Assembly (NCBI GenBank): GCA_004369085.1
Contig: ML210181.1
Location: forward strand, 62,001 to 126,000
Reading direction: 5' to 3'
DNA length: 64,000 nt
Origin: Coprinopsis marcescibilis
Lineage: Eukaryota > Basidiomycota > Agaricomycetes > Agaricales > Psathyrellaceae
Of this stretch, positions 45,635 to 56,649 are shown one piece after another. Numbering within the stretch: the stretch's first letter is position 1; each line of letters begins with the position of its first letter. The position numbers and the translations under genes are program-made. Below the pieces are notes generated by a model, which searched no databases, was not told where the DNA came from, and saw nothing but the letters and a program-made list of their open reading frames with translations.

Positions 45635-47591
45635 TCAAACCGGCCTAGGCCAATTCATATCCGCGCCCCCAGCCGACCGCTGCGCCCTCGTCAAATCAAT
45701 ATACTGGCCCCCAAACGCCTCACCTACCCACCACACACAATCAGCACCTCCCACACCAAAAAAAACCAAAAAAAACCCAAGACTCACGCGGATCCATCAA
45801 CTCGTCTTCATCCACATTAACATGCGTGTCCTCCTCATCCTCCATTTCCCCATCCTCACCCTCATCGTCATGGTAATTGGGATCCCACTTGTCCCGCTCG
45901 ACAAACCCGGGCTTCTTCCTGTCCACCTCGAGATCCCGCATGAGCCGCCGCATGCTCTCCTCCTTTGCCTCGCGCACCTTTGCCTCGCGCCGCTGCTTGG
46001 CTCGGGCGAGTTCGGGGAGGTAGAGGGTGGTGTACTCTTCGCGGGATGCTTCAACTGCTTTGAAGAACTCGGGGATGCCCGCGCCTGTGAAGGAGGATAC
46101 TCCTACTGCCTAAGCACGGACGAGGTGTGATGTGCATCAGCCAAGGAACGCAGAGCGACAAAAAGCAAAAAGTCCAGAATGCATAACGAACAACAAACTA
46201 ACAAAAAGAAAAAGCACACCAACGCACCTTGATACCCTTATAAAACTCATCCAACACCAAGCTCATGCTATTCATCAAGCTGTTCATGTACGTCGGCTCG
46301 CCCTCCGCATCGCGCGCCGTGCCGTGCGTGGCCAGCGCCTCCTGGAACGCCTCGAAATCCTCCATCCACTCCAGCGCGAACTCGTGCGGCTGCACGTCCG
46401 TCTTGTTGAACACCAGTATGAACGGGAGCTTTGTTTTGTAGAGTATGCTGTTTTTTTGCGTTCCCATCATCGTCGTCGTCATCGTCGTCGTCGCGGTGCG
46501 TTTGCAAGTAGCGAGAGGTAGGGTACAACACAACCAACACAAAGAAAGATAGCAATGCGTTAGCCCTCAACAAGCCGAGACCAGACAGAAGGGACGCACC
46601 TGCACGCGTACAGCATGTTGCTCATAAAGGTCGCGGGCGCGTTCGTGCGGGGCGTGTCGATGATATAGGCCACGACGGTGGGGAAGGACGAGGCGATCGC
46701 GTCGGTGATGATCGCGCCCGATGCACTCCAGGTGAAGATCTCGATCTGGCCGGGCGTGTCCAGGATCACGTAGCTGCGTAGTCATAGTTCAAAAGTAAAG
46801 TTCGTGGTTGTTGTTAGCGTTGAGTTTGGATGGGAATAGGAATAGGAATCAGGCTAAAGGTTAGGCGCACGAACATCGACGGGGGTGATGAGATGAACGG
46901 GGAAGGAAGAAGGGAGGGGGTAAGAAAGAGGAGGGGACAACTCACTCGACTTCATCGGCCCTCTTCTCCACCAGGTCCAAAACCTGGTCAAACTTGGTCG
47001 TGAAAAGGTTAAGGGCAGTCATGATCCCGCCATTCGGGCCTAGGTTATATCTTTACCCACAAATACCATCCACACGCGTTACAGCACGCAACGAGCATCC
47101 ACGCAACATCGTCCAATCGATCACACACCACAGTACCAAAGAAAAACAACAACAGCAAAAACCCAATCAGCACCGCCGCACCAAACCGCACGCAGAACCG
47201 AAAGCACGCACTGTTTCATGACCTCTGCATAGTTGACCGTATCCCTGATATCGATGTTAGCTTCGTACGGAAGGCGCGTCACGGCCGGGTCCAGGTTCAA
47301 CACATAAGGCGGCCTGTGCGTCTTTTGCCCCTCCGCTTCCTCTTCGTTCGTTTCCGAGCTCCCGCCCCCGCCAGGCTCTGCAGCAGCACCCTGCGAGTCG
47401 CTGAGCGAGTGCAGATAAGAGTTGATGCGCTGCACAAAGGTCGATTTGCCTGCCCCGGCCATGCCGATCGTGATGATGGCCATGGGTTTCTTCGACGTCT
47501 CGGATCCGGATGCTGCATCTGCATCTGCGTTTGCATTTGCATTTGCGGTGGGGTGCGCAAGACTTTGCGTCCCTGTTGTGGTCGTATCCAT
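45635..47591 (-). CDS. GPN1: GPN-loop GTPase 1 (RNA polymerase II assembly/import factor)
   Basis: Six exons: 47591-47212, 47050-46946, 46773-46600, 46447-46228, 46109-45788 and 45723-45635; 429 residues. It has the P-loop [14 protein letters not shown], the diagnostic Gly-Pro-Asn loop ([10 protein letters not shown]), the Walker-B-like ILDTPGQIE and NKTDV for guanine recognition. GPN1 (yeast Npa3) with GPN3 carries RNA polymerase II into the nucleus. The N terminus is extended by an Asn/Ala/Asp repeat ([12 protein letters not shown]), coded by six-base repeats at about 47510-47545. A Gly/Glu-rich insert of about 25 residues follows the P-loop helix. The C-terminal acidic tail is usual. Introns are long here (118-172 bp), one with a CGT/CAT run. 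Confidence 0.94.
46465..46498. repeat. Trinucleotide (CGT/CAT) run in GPN1 intron
   Basis: Imperfect triplet repeat in the intron between exons 3 and 4 of the GPN1 gene. Confidence 0.6.
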
Positions 47592-48017
47592 TCCAGGTAG
47601 CCTATGCAGTATATCCGATCGTGCGTAGCGCAAAAAGAGCCGATGCTGTTTTACGACGTCGAAAAGAAAAGGAAGAAGAAACGATCCACTTGGCCCGTGC
47701 GCCCTGCATGCTTGTCTTGGACGCGTTCTGACTCTGAGCGTGAGAAATTGTTAATTGGTGATGAGTCATGTTATGTACGCGGTGTTCTTGGCGCTCTTTG
47801 GTCCGGACGGATTCAAATCTTTGGCCGGCACCACCACCACCAACGACATCGACACCGTTTCGGGGCAGAAGGGTGGGCTTTATGTCTTGAACAACATTAC
47901 AGCAGGTGAGCGTCCCCGAACATCCACAGCTTACTATACACCTTTAACAATTAACGACAGTCTTGCTTTATTAAAACCCCAAATCCATATTACCACCACC
48001 AGTCACTTATTACACAC
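47592..48017. promoter_or_regulatory. Bidirectional promoter, GPN1 / DPH3
   Basis: 426 bp between divergent starts of two housekeeping genes. An ATG-led frame at 47761 (MSHVMYAVFLALFGPDGFKS) is open for about 50 codons but does not splice into DPH3; it could be a tiny gene or upstream frame. Confidence 0.45.
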
Positions 48018-48407
48018 ATGGGCGCATACTACGACGAAATTGAGATCGAGGATATGGCGTGGGATGCGGAGAAGCGGGTGTACCACTACCCGTGTCCCTG
48101 CGGCGACAGATTCGAGATCTCGCGGAGCCAGTTGAAGAACTACGAGGACGTCGCGACATGCCCGAGCTGCAGCCTCATCATCAGGGTTATTTATGATCCT
48201 GTGAGTCCTACTTTCCATTCGCTAGAACTGGTATTGACGGTTCGATTTCAGCTTGACTTTGAGGACGAGCCATCGGATGATGAGGAGGAAGAAGAAGAGG
48301 AAGAGGAGGAGGAGGAGAGTGAATCGGACGATGAGCAGTTTGTAGACGCACTGGAGAAGCTCAGCATCGAGGAAAAGGAGCCTGTGCTCGTCGCTGCCAC
48401 TGCTTGA
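48018..48407 (+). CDS. DPH3: Diphthamide biosynthesis protein 3 (CSL zinc finger)
   Basis: Exons 48018-48200 and 48252-48407; 112 residues. The DPH-type zinc finger is at residues 17-60 ([11 protein letters not shown] ... CPSCSLII), with the four metal Cys residues. DPH3/Kti11 is the electron donor for the Dph1-Dph2 step of diphthamide synthesis on elongation factor 2 and also serves Elongator-dependent tRNA modification. The C-terminal half carries a run of about 14 acidic residues coded by GAG/GAA repeats (48277-48322), longer than in yeast. Cytoplasmic. Confidence 0.93.
   Translation: MGAYYDEIEIEDMAWDAEKRVYHYPCPCGDRFEISRSQLKNYEDVATCPSCSLIIRVIYDPVSPTFHSLELVLTVRFQLDFEDEPSDDEEEEEEEEEEEESESDDEQFVDALEKLSIEEKEPVLVAATA
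48277..48322 (+). repeat. GAG/GAA repeat coding a poly-Glu tract
   Basis: Trinucleotide repeat in the second exon of DPH3; likely to vary in length. Confidence 0.6.
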
Positions 48408-48645
48408 TCTTGCATACTATCTGTATCACCATTACAATTTATTTTAGTCTTCTTAACACCGATAAGATTAGATCTCGCGCTAAAGCAGCCGAGGCCGCGG
48501 AACTTACTTACCGAGCAGAAGAAGATTACCAACTTGAAGGGCTGCTTGCCCATTAACGTTTGCGTGATGCCCTGTGCGGATTACGATTCTCTGACTTCCC
48601 ACCTCTTATTAGCTGCCAGAGGCCCATCCACCGCCGCCCATCTCG

Positions 48646-49900
48646 ATGTCGACCACAGCGGCAGAACGCCAGCCCTTGCTGCAGGGTCCCCAACCCACGC
48701 TTCCTACTCATAACCAGCCCGACGATAGCGACAGCGACGATGAATTGGTAGAGTACAAAGCCGACTGGACGCTGTTTGCCTACTACTCCGCGCTCGTCGT
48801 AAGCGGCACCGTCGCCGTCGTGTTCGTCCTCAAAGCCTTGATCGACTATGGGAACATCGAGGTGTGTCTGCCTCTCTGCCCTGCAACGAGCCAGAAGCCT
48901 CACAGCACCCCAGTTTGACCTGAGAGGCGCCCTGGAGAAAGCACTAGGAGGCGGTCTGAGCGGGGCAGCAGGTAAACATCCTTCCCCATCCACTCCACGG
49001 GCAGCACTAACCCAGCCAACAGCCATGGTCCTACAAGTCCTCATCTTCATGGTACGTACGGGCACCCAAGCCCCTAGCCTCCCTAACCCAGTCCACAGCC
49101 CCTCCGGACGGTGATGAACTACCAATACCGCTTCGGCACCTCCACCCTAACCGCCACACGCACGCTCTACGCCGACGGCGGGCTCTCGCGGTACTACGCA
49201 GGGCTCAGCGCCGCACTCCTACAAGGGCCCCTCGCGCGGTTCGGCGACACCGCCGCCAACGCCGGCATCCTCGCGCTGCTGAAGAGCAACCCGTACCTCT
49301 CGCACCTCCCCATCTTCTTCAAAACCGTCTTTGCCTCCCTCGCAGCCGCCGCCTTCCGCATGATCCTCACCCCGATCGACACCGTCAAGACCACCCTCCA
49401 GGCGCAGGGCAAGCCGGGCATCGCTATCCTCAAGAAACGCGTGCTGCGCTATGGACTCGGCACGCTGTGGTACGGCGCATTCGCCACCGCCGCCGCCACA
49501 TTTGTCGGGCACTACCCCGTGCGTCCTTTCCCCTTCCCCCTCTTCCTGTTCCTATTCCTCCTTACTACAACTAAACCCTTTCCAGTGGTTCGCAACCTAC
49601 AACTACCTCGACGACACCCTCCCCCCGCCACACGGCACACTGCACAAACTCGCACGGCGCGCACTAATCGGCTTCATCGCCAGCATCGTCTCGGACACGA
49701 TCAGCAACTCGCTCCGCGTCGTCAAGACCTACCGCCAGGTCAACCCCACGCGCATATCCTACCTCGCGTCCGCCCAGGCCGTCCTCCGCGTCGACGGCTG
49801 GCGCGGCCTGTTCGGCAGGGGCCTCAAGACGCGTATTTTGGCGAATGGGCTGCAGGGGCTGACGTTCTCGGTCCTGTGGAGGTTTTTTGAGGATTTGTGA
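48646..49900 (+). CDS. Mitochondrial carrier family (SLC25) protein
   Basis: Five exons (48646-48861, 48914-48971, 49023-49051, 49099-49518, 49586-49900) encode 345 residues. It begins with an acidic region and a membrane segment (FAYYSALVVSGTVAVVFVLK). Three carrier repeats follow, with the signature PxDxxK well kept only in the second (LTPIDTVKTTLQAQGKPG). The first (MPLRTVMNYQYR) and third (SDTISNSLRVVKTYRQ) are degenerate. Carriers exchange metabolites across the inner mitochondrial membrane; the substrate is unknown. Degenerate signatures and the N-terminal helix suggest an atypical member, possibly of the outer membrane. Exon 3 is 29 bp. Confidence 0.85.
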
Positions 49901-51048
49901 GTGGTTGTTTCTTCGCTTGTGTGTCTGCTTCTGCTTCTGCGTTTGATTCTCTCTTCGCGGTGTGTTGCGGTGGGTTTGAGGCGTCACGTATACACGACGG
50001 GTACACTCTTCGGAGATCACACCCGGATGTATACCATCCAAGGTGCAGCCAGGACCACCAGCACGTTCCGGTCCCTCGTCCCTCCGAGTCCTTGTTCAAT
50101 TTATCGCGGTCCTTTTCCTGTGTTCTATCACACGTAAATCGTGGATCTCAGTCCCCAGCCCGATTATAATTACCGCAATCCATCTCATCCATCTGTCTGT
50201 CCTTGCATGCCATTTCTCCGACCCTCCGTTGCTCTGTTTTTCCGTTCTTCCGCTCCTTTGTTCCTCCGCTCCTGTGCTGCTTTGTTCTCCTGTTCCTCTG
50301 CTCCTGCACCCCAACATCACCCATTCCGATACCTACCTACCTATCCGGAAGTTGATCGATCGCACCTTGGATCTCGAGCCCTTTTGCGCGTCGCACTCCC
50401 ATTCTTCTTGTCCAAGCTACGAGATGCGAAAGGGATGCAGCTTGGCACATATTGGATGACGATGATGATGTCGTTGAAACATTCCCCTCCCCATTAGATT
50501 CGTTTTGTCCCCCCTCCCCCCCTCGATCTTGTTTGCGTGGGGTTACACGCCCCTGGTTTGTCCCTGCGCTTGTGGGATGCAAACCTTTCGTCCCACCGCT
50601 CTACATCTACATATTTTTTATGTACGATGCGAGTGCAGCGCCTACCCATGTTCTTCACCCAATCCCTATCTTAACATCGTACCGGAACGCATAGCACCTG
50701 CTGACACGCTCTTTTTAGGTGGAACAACCGCAAGTGAGCTCTGTGCTGCTGCACATCGCTAGGCTCTGGCGGGGCCACCGTGCCGTTAGCTGGATTTCTA
50801 CTTCAGCTATAGATAGATGGATAGATGTATCGTCGTCGACTCTTGGTACCAGTGTTAATCATATTCCGAAGTGAACCTCATAATTGTATGCCAGGGCGTA
50901 TATATAGTCAACGTTCACGAGAGAAAGACCAGGAGATGAACCGTAAAAGTCGTAAGCAGCAGAGAGTGAGTAGGGTAGTGAGGTGCATGATCTAACAAGC
51001 CCTCATATCAAAAAGCAAAGGAAGCAGCATAAGTCGTAAACAAACCAA
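49901..51048. other. Convergent gene-free stretch with pyrimidine-rich repeat
   Basis: 1.15 kb between the carrier stop and the F-box stop. A pyrimidine-rich degenerate repeat lies at about 50215-50312. Short ATAGATGG-type repeats occur near 50812. No gene supported. Confidence 0.45.
50215..50312. repeat. Degenerate pyrimidine-rich tandem repeat
   Basis: Successive variants of a roughly 10-13 base unit (such as GTTCCTCCGCTCC) on the plus strand. Low complexity, non-coding. Confidence 0.55.
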
Positions 51049-52398
51049 TCATATCAGATCCTCCACAGAAACATCAACCCCGCAACTCGCAATCTCCGCC
51101 AAGCCGGTGTACACCCTATCCCCCAGATCCTCGGTGGGCCGTATGCGCAGCTTTTCGAGGCGCGCAGGGAGGGTGGGCACAAACGGTCCGAGCTCATCAG
51201 CCGGCGGCAGATCACCAACAAACACCACCCTCGAGCGCACCATGCGCACAAAATCATCCGACACATTGTAATCCACCGTCAGCTCCAGCATCTTCAAGCA
51301 CGGCAGCAAATTCTTCTGCCTCGCACGGTCGCCCCTGCGCCACGTCAGCGCCTCGAGCAGGTGGTGGGTCACGGTCGGCGCCTGGCCCGGCGCGGAGTAC
51401 ACGATCAGGGATTCCAGCATCACGCACTTGCGCAGGCCCTGCACGAGCTGCCAGTCGCCCAACGCGGTCTTGCGCAGGTGGAGCACGCGCAGACAGGGCA
51501 GACGTCCGAGGAAGCCGACAAACTCGTCGCAGAACTCGCTGTTGAGGTTGCAGATCACGAGCTCCTCGAGCTGGGGGAAGCTGAGTTGGGGGAAGAGGAA
51601 GCGGAGGTCGACGTGGGAGTTGAAGGGCGGGGTCATGATGGTGAAGGAGCGCAGGCTGGGGTGGCAGAGGTGGATGCGGTGGTTGTGGTACACGCTGAGC
51701 TGCGGCGAGGGGGCGAGGTAGCGCGAGCGCGAGCGGGAGGCACCGTCCATGAACACGAAGCCGCCTTTCTGGAGCTTGGACGTCTGCAGCAGGATGTCGA
51801 CAAACTCGTCGACGGTGACGGCCATCATGGGCACCTCGGTGAGGTGGCCCCAGGGGAACTTGAAGATGAGCGGGCTGAAGTTGACGCACTCGAGGCTGCG
51901 GAGCTGGGGGGCGTCGGCGAATACGTCGAGCTTGCCGACGAGCTCGCTGCTGGGGGGCTCGTCCTTGGTGCCGAGGCTGAGGCTGGTGAGCTGCGGGAGG
52001 CGTTTGCGGATGTGGGTGAGGGACTTGAAGGCGGTGTAGGGCATGTAGAAGAACATGCTTTGCCACCGTTCCGAGTGGGCGAGGAGGGCGTCGAGGATGG
52101 GGTGGCGGGCAGCGAACGGGGGCTCCTCCCAGAAGACATAGACGGTGAGGGGACAGCCGCCGCTGCGCACGAGCCAGGTATTGACGATGGCGAGCAGGGC
52201 GGTGTGGTCCGGGGAGAGCTGGAGGAAGAGGCGGGCCCAGAGGCGCGGAGTAGCGAAGGCCGTCTGGCGCCAGCGGGTGCAGATCTGCGCGACGAGCAGC
52301 GGGAGAACAACAGTGTGCTCGCTGTCCATCGGCCCATCGATGCAGTTCACAAAGATCTCCGACAGGATCTCGGCGGGGATCTGTCCTAGCCCTGCCAT
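51049..52398 (-). CDS. F-box protein, single exon
   Basis: 449 residues from the ATG at 52398. The F-box is at the very N terminus (LGQIPAEILSEIFVNCID ... QICTRWRQTAFATPRLWARL). Leucine-rich repeat-like strands follow (LEELVICNLN, LRVLHLRKTALGDW, LEKLRIRPTEDLG). Likely an SCF substrate adaptor. The DNA is very GC-rich at third positions, which opens long frames on the opposite strand and in another minus frame; these are shadows. It is divergent from the next gene with only 104 bp between start codons. Confidence 0.87.
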   Translation of the reverse strand: MAGLGQIPAEILSEIFVNCIDGPMDSEHTVVLPLLVAQICTRWRQTAFATPRLWARLFLQLSPDHTALLAIVNTWLVRSGGCPLTVYVFWEEPPFAARHPILDALLAHSERWQSMFFYMPYTAFKSLTHIRKRLPQLTSLSLGTKDEPPSSELVGKLDVFADAPQLRSLECVNFSPLIFKFPWGHLTEVPMMAVTVDEFVDILLQTSKLQKGGFVFMDGASRSRSRYLAPSPQLSVYHNHRIHLCHPSLRSFTIMTPPFNSHVDLRFLFPQLSFPQLEELVICNLNSEFCDEFVGFLGRLPCLRVLHLRKTALGDWQLVQGLRKCVMLESLIVYSAPGQAPTVTHHLLEALTWRRGDRARQKNLLPCLKMLELTVDYNVSDDFVRMVRSRVVFVGDLPPADELGPFVPTLPARLEKLRIRPTEDLGDRVYTGLAEIASCGVDVSVEDLI

Positions 52399-52502
52399 TG
52401 CGCACACAGAGAGCAGCCCGCCATCCGATCATCTACCCCCGTGTTTACCCCTATTTGTCCACCGCCCTATTAAATCCCGACCTTCACTCCCCATCGCCAG
52501 CC
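52399..52502. promoter_or_regulatory. Very short bidirectional promoter
   Basis: Only 104 bp separate divergent ATGs of the F-box gene and the unknown gene at 52503, so the two leaders must be very short or overlap. It contains a plus-strand TATTAAA at 52468-52474. Confidence 0.45.
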
Positions 52503-53426
52503 ATGTTCTTTGCCTTTTTCCGCTTCCTGCTCGCCTTCTTTCGCAATGCACTCAGACGCCCGCCGCAGGACATCGAGATGCAGGCCACAGACGACGATAA
52601 GCTGCTCGACCTGCTCGTCCAGTTCCCGCTCCCGCCTCGCAAGCAGGACATCTCCCTCCCGCTTCCGGTCAGCCGCACGGACCCAGTGGCCTCGGCGACG
52701 TTTGCTTCCTCTCGCCGCTCCCATGTCCGTCGCTCGTCCTTTAGCGCCTACCCTGCCTGTCTAGCCAACCCCTTCAAGCCGCCGCCTCCGCCTCCTCCTG
52801 CCCGCCGCCTCTCTCTCGTCTGGTTCACCGCCCGCAGTCACGACGACCGCGACTGGCGCTCATACATGTCCACCATCCTCACCTCATTCAAAGAAGTCGA
52901 CCTGCAGGACACCGATGCTCGCGATGTCTTTGAGGGCGACACCAGTCTCTCGTCCGTCTCTGGGTCTCTGCCCGCCGCCTCTGCCTCGGACTGCTCGATC
53001 CCTGCCGAGTCTAAAACACCGTCCACGTCCCCATCCAACTCGTACTCCCACTATGACGACGCACTGGACGGCTTTTCCTCGTCCTCCTCTTACGCGTGCG
53101 CATACGACACGTCGGATTTCTTTGATTCCTTGCTCGCGGACTGCAACTCTCCCGATCCTGCTTCTGTACCGGATACACCAGAGACTGAATCTGCTTGTGC
53201 ACCAGCCACCGCGGCGTCGGCCCCACCCGCACGAGCCTTGCCCGCCCGGTCCAACTCGAAACACGGCGCTAAACCTAGACGCGCGTCTGCCATTGCCAGC
53301 GTCGTCCGGAGGCAGAGCTTGGCGGCGAGAGCGAGGAGAGGGAGGAGGCCTGCGTCTGAAGTACCTGCTATGCCTGCCATGCCTGCTGCTGGATTGGGGA
53401 GCGGGAAGGATGGTACCCGCGTTTGA
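52503..53426 (+). CDS. Hypothetical Ser/Ala-rich protein
   Basis: Single exon, 307 residues. The N terminus is strongly hydrophobic and aromatic (MFFAFFRFLLAFFRNAL), a possible membrane anchor. Then come a poly-Pro stretch (FKPPPPPPPARR), an acidic Ser-rich middle with DTSDFFDSLLAD, and a basic Ala/Arg-rich C terminus (RRQSLAARARRGRRP). No domain recognised. It is probably lineage-specific. The short shared promoter with the F-box gene suggests possible co-regulation, which is inference. Confidence 0.6.
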   Translation: MFFAFFRFLLAFFRNALRRPPQDIEMQATDDDKLLDLLVQFPLPPRKQDISLPLPVSRTDPVASATFASSRRSHVRRSSFSAYPACLANPFKPPPPPPPARRLSLVWFTARSHDDRDWRSYMSTILTSFKEVDLQDTDARDVFEGDTSLSSVSGSLPAASASDCSIPAESKTPSTSPSNSYSHYDDALDGFSSSSSYACAYDTSDFFDSLLADCNSPDPASVPDTPETESACAPATAASAPPARALPARSNSKHGAKPRRASAIASVVRRQSLAARARRGRRPASEVPAMPAMPAAGLGSGKDGTRV

Positions 53427-54380
53427 TTTTTGCTTGTGTACGGAATTACTTCAAACTGGAGGCGGATGATAGAGACTCGACTCGCTATTCTGAACAGTTC
53501 CAGGAGCAGTCGAATACCTTTCGATACACTGCTTGATTGAGGGCCACCGTGGCTTTATTACCCGCGAATGGGCGCTTAAGCCCTCCATCACCCTGCGTTG
53601 GCATCACCGCCTCGACCGATGCAACCACTTGCTGACATTAAAACCTTTTGAGCAATTACGCGTCAAAATACATTCCAGAACAAGCGCGATGCGCATGAAT
53701 GAGCGCAAGCTGCTAGCAGCCCATCGACCGCTCTCGTAATCTTCAGAACAATGCGGGGTTGAGCGGATCTGTCAACCACGTACGTAAGGTGGGGCCAGGG
53801 CCCAGGGGGAGGGGCACGCCGCTAAACGCGCGGATGCGATCAACATCGGTATCATGACAATGTTGCTTGACTGTCCCGGATTGATTTTCTCAACCGCCCG
53901 CACTAAGCTGGGGCGGGGCTGCTAGGCCGAAGCGCACATAGCGCGTACTACTTCATACCAAGACTAAGATACGATCAGGGTCGGTATTGCTGATACTGAT
54001 CACAGAGCAGAGCAGAGCGCCAGAGTCTGGCTGCAATAGCCGGCGGTTACAGGTACTTTGGTATTGCTCCAAGTTATAGGGCCCCGCTTCAGATAAGTAT
54101 CTATTGCGCCTTTTGGACTGGGGGTATGTATGTACGCGGGGAGGAAAACCTGCTGAGCAGTAGCCTTCCTTGATACCCCTCGCGCCTTTTGGTTTCGCAG
54201 CCTCAGGGGACTTGGAATTTTTGGAGCAAGCGCCTCTCGCAGCGCACCCGGTTCTTCAAAGAGGTACATATAGATTCCATACTATCGCCGGTTAATGGTT
54301 CCCCTGCACTTGACATGTTTACGGCGATCGCATTCGGTGCCCAGATTCTCTTGGCTTATGGGTATGTTTGATATTCTGCA
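53427..54380. other. Gene-free stretch before the pseudogene
   Basis: About 950 bp without a supportable gene. Contains the 3' region of the preceding gene and unique sequence upstream of the truncated duplicate. Confidence 0.45.
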
Positions 54381-54873
54381 AGCCCCGATTCGTAGCTTGG
54401 TAAATACATCAACGGGAGGGAAAACTTGGTCTACCTTCCTTGAAGAACATAACTTGGCTGTACGTACTTTGTACTCAGACTCAGTCATCGCCATCTTGCT
54501 TGCCACTTTCGCTTTACGTCTGCAGAAAGGGGAGATCAGAGATATAAGTACGGGAATCAGCACCAACCTACCCGCCTCGCACAACAGAGTGCAAGCAATC
54601 AACGCCCTCGAGAAAAAAAAGGGCACTATCCGTGACGTCTCTCAACATTTGAACACACTTGCAGATCTTTCAGTAAGCAACCCATCATATTATGTGCATA
54701 CGACAAGCTTACTCACATATTGCAGCATGGCTACACATACCCACCTAGAGCTGGCTTTGTCGACAGGCACGAGAATACGTTCCTGAAAAACTCGATCACA
54801 AGAGGTTTCAAAGTCTTTGAAGAGGTGGAAGGCCGAGATTATTGGAGTAGACTCCGAGGATGACTGGTACTGA
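54381..54873 (+). pseudogene. 5'-truncated pseudogene copy of the secreted protein gene at 56650
   Basis: This stretch is a diverged copy of the last three exons of the gene at 56650-58683, including intron positions: exon-like parts 54381-54459, 54526-54672 and 54726-54873. The shared cores are EEHNLA, HNRVQAINALEKKKGTIRDV (intact gene: HNRAQAINALEKTKGTIRAV) and HGYTYPPRAGFVDRHE. It lacks all 5' exons and the signal peptide, has an in-frame loss of about 24 bp, and has an 8 bp deletion near 54851 that shifts frame just before the conserved C terminus. Retained introns mean DNA-level duplication, not retroposition. Confidence 0.8.
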
Positions 54874-56555
54874 TCTATATGTTCCTTTTTGAGATTTTTA
54901 CAATTCAGTGGTGACGATGGCCTTATTTATTTTATTTATTCTTCATATTTGCTTCAAATGTCACGAGCTCAGCACAGACATCAGAATGGTGTGGCCTACA
55001 CCGTGCGCTTGATGATCAGAACGGTGCGATGTAATATTAATAACGCCATGATCTCCTTGACATGGCTCACGAATACAACCATTAAGTAGCTTTGGTTTCA
55101 TGGGTGATAAAAGCATTACATTTTTGGGCGCTCCTCTCACAGCTCTGACAGTCCAAGCTGCAAGTATCCGTATGTGACGTGTGCTGTCTGTGGCTCGTGT
55201 GGCTCCGAATGAGCAATTGCGTGCAACACGGAGCAACTCAGTCGGAGGCTCGGGATCCCGAAGACAAGTGTCACCACTTCCCACAAACTTTTAAGATTGG
55301 ACTTGACGAAAGATACCCGCCCCTCTCATGCACTGCCAGTTGAGGATTATTTGTTGCCCAACTATGGCACTGGCGCTCAAGCCCTTCAGCCCCGCATTAC
55401 ACGTTACGGGACACTGCACATGAAGGGTGTCAACATAAGAGTTGACACAAGTTTGTTGGGGCTTGGAGGGTGGAATCTTGCCGCAACAGTCTGCAACAGC
55501 AGGCTGCGGTTCAGAGGTTTTACTAACCGTCCCGGAGGCCTCTCATTGGGCTTCCTGTGAAACTTGATGCTCAACCGCGTTCAACGCGCACATACACACA
55601 CACACAAGCGCTCAAATGATTCTTAATTCTCATGCCGTGTTACCTCATGCCTACGTTGCATCGTATTGTGACTTGACCTGGGGGACAGTTGGCTTGGGCG
55701 ACAATCCAACGAGTGGATCCAACAGCTGCTGGCACTGCATACCTACGACTTTACCAAACGCTAACATAAAAATAGGATCAGCACTGGTATGTAATGGTAT
55801 TAGATGTGCCAGCGGCTAGGACTTTCCGCCATTATTGCACCCTTTTTATGCAATATGTATAATATATGTGCCCCGGCCCAACTATCCGAGCCGTCATGTT
55901 GGCGCATATGGGGGCCTGTGTCGGAGATTCTGCGCGCTTCAGCCAACTGCACCTGGCGTAGGAGCGTGTTGCCTCAAAAGCACCCTGGTTGCGCTTTGCG
56001 GATGTAGGTCAGTGGGCGTGCTCGGTAGCTACTACCCTAAGGAATTTGGGCTAATGGGCCTAATCCAAGCTCGCAAGCCCAGAGGGCCAGACTTGCAGTG
56101 TTATGTTTCCATTTGTGTTTGACATTTGTCATTGAAGGATTTGGGGCTGATCTCCGTCTCATTTCTTTCCAACCACTTACTGCTGCCACCCCAGCTTTCA
56201 AGTCGAGCCAGGCTGATTCTGAACGATGGCCAAATAATAATCGCCGAGGTCCCTACCATGAAATGTCTGCGGGCACCGAGCAGTAACTCTCCCGATCTCC
56301 AAGTCGGGCCAAAGGCCCGCGGCGAAAGGCTGCATCAATCGTTTCATTATGAGCTTTAATTATACATCTCCCAGTTATATCTCGCAGCCTCCAGTATGCA
56401 GTAAACAATCTCGATTCTAAAACCACGCATTTCCGTACGTACACTATGAGAGGCTTGAGGGCTACTTGCAGACCGTAGCACACGGCGCCTGCTGACTGAC
56501 TAGCTGGTGGCCGGGTACACTGGAAGCGACCCGAAGTGTGGACACCAGCTAGCGG
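54874..56555. other. Gene-free stretch between duplicate copies
   Basis: About 1.7 kb. The first 150 bp still resemble DNA downstream of the intact gene (shared TTATTTATTTTATTTAT context). No other coding signal recognised. Confidence 0.4.
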
Positions 56556-56563
56556 TATTAAAG
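56556..56563 (+). promoter_or_regulatory. TATA-like box of secreted protein gene
   Basis: TATTAAAG, 87 bp upstream of the ATG at 56650. Confidence 0.35.
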
Positions 56564-56649
56564 GCAGACATTACATCTCACAACTCAACTCAACTCATCC
56601 CTCCATCCCTATCAACGCTCAAAACAAGGACCCAGACCCCCGACTTACA

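Noticed and set aside
47761..47907. Short ATG-led frame (MSHVMYAVFLALFG) upstream of D-P-H-3
   Set aside because: Does not join DPH3 by splicing and is too short to support as a gene; mentioned under the promoter entry.
51254..52432. Long open frames on both strands overlapping the F-box gene (a 342-codon plus-strand frame and a 392-codon second minus-strand frame)
   Set aside because: They mirror the GC-rich third positions of the F-box gene, have repetitive Arg/Pro/Ala or Glu/Val composition and no domain; the F-box frame has a clear motif.
54961..55560. Small frames between the duplicate copies
   Set aside because: No start, domain or splice continuity; composition looks random.
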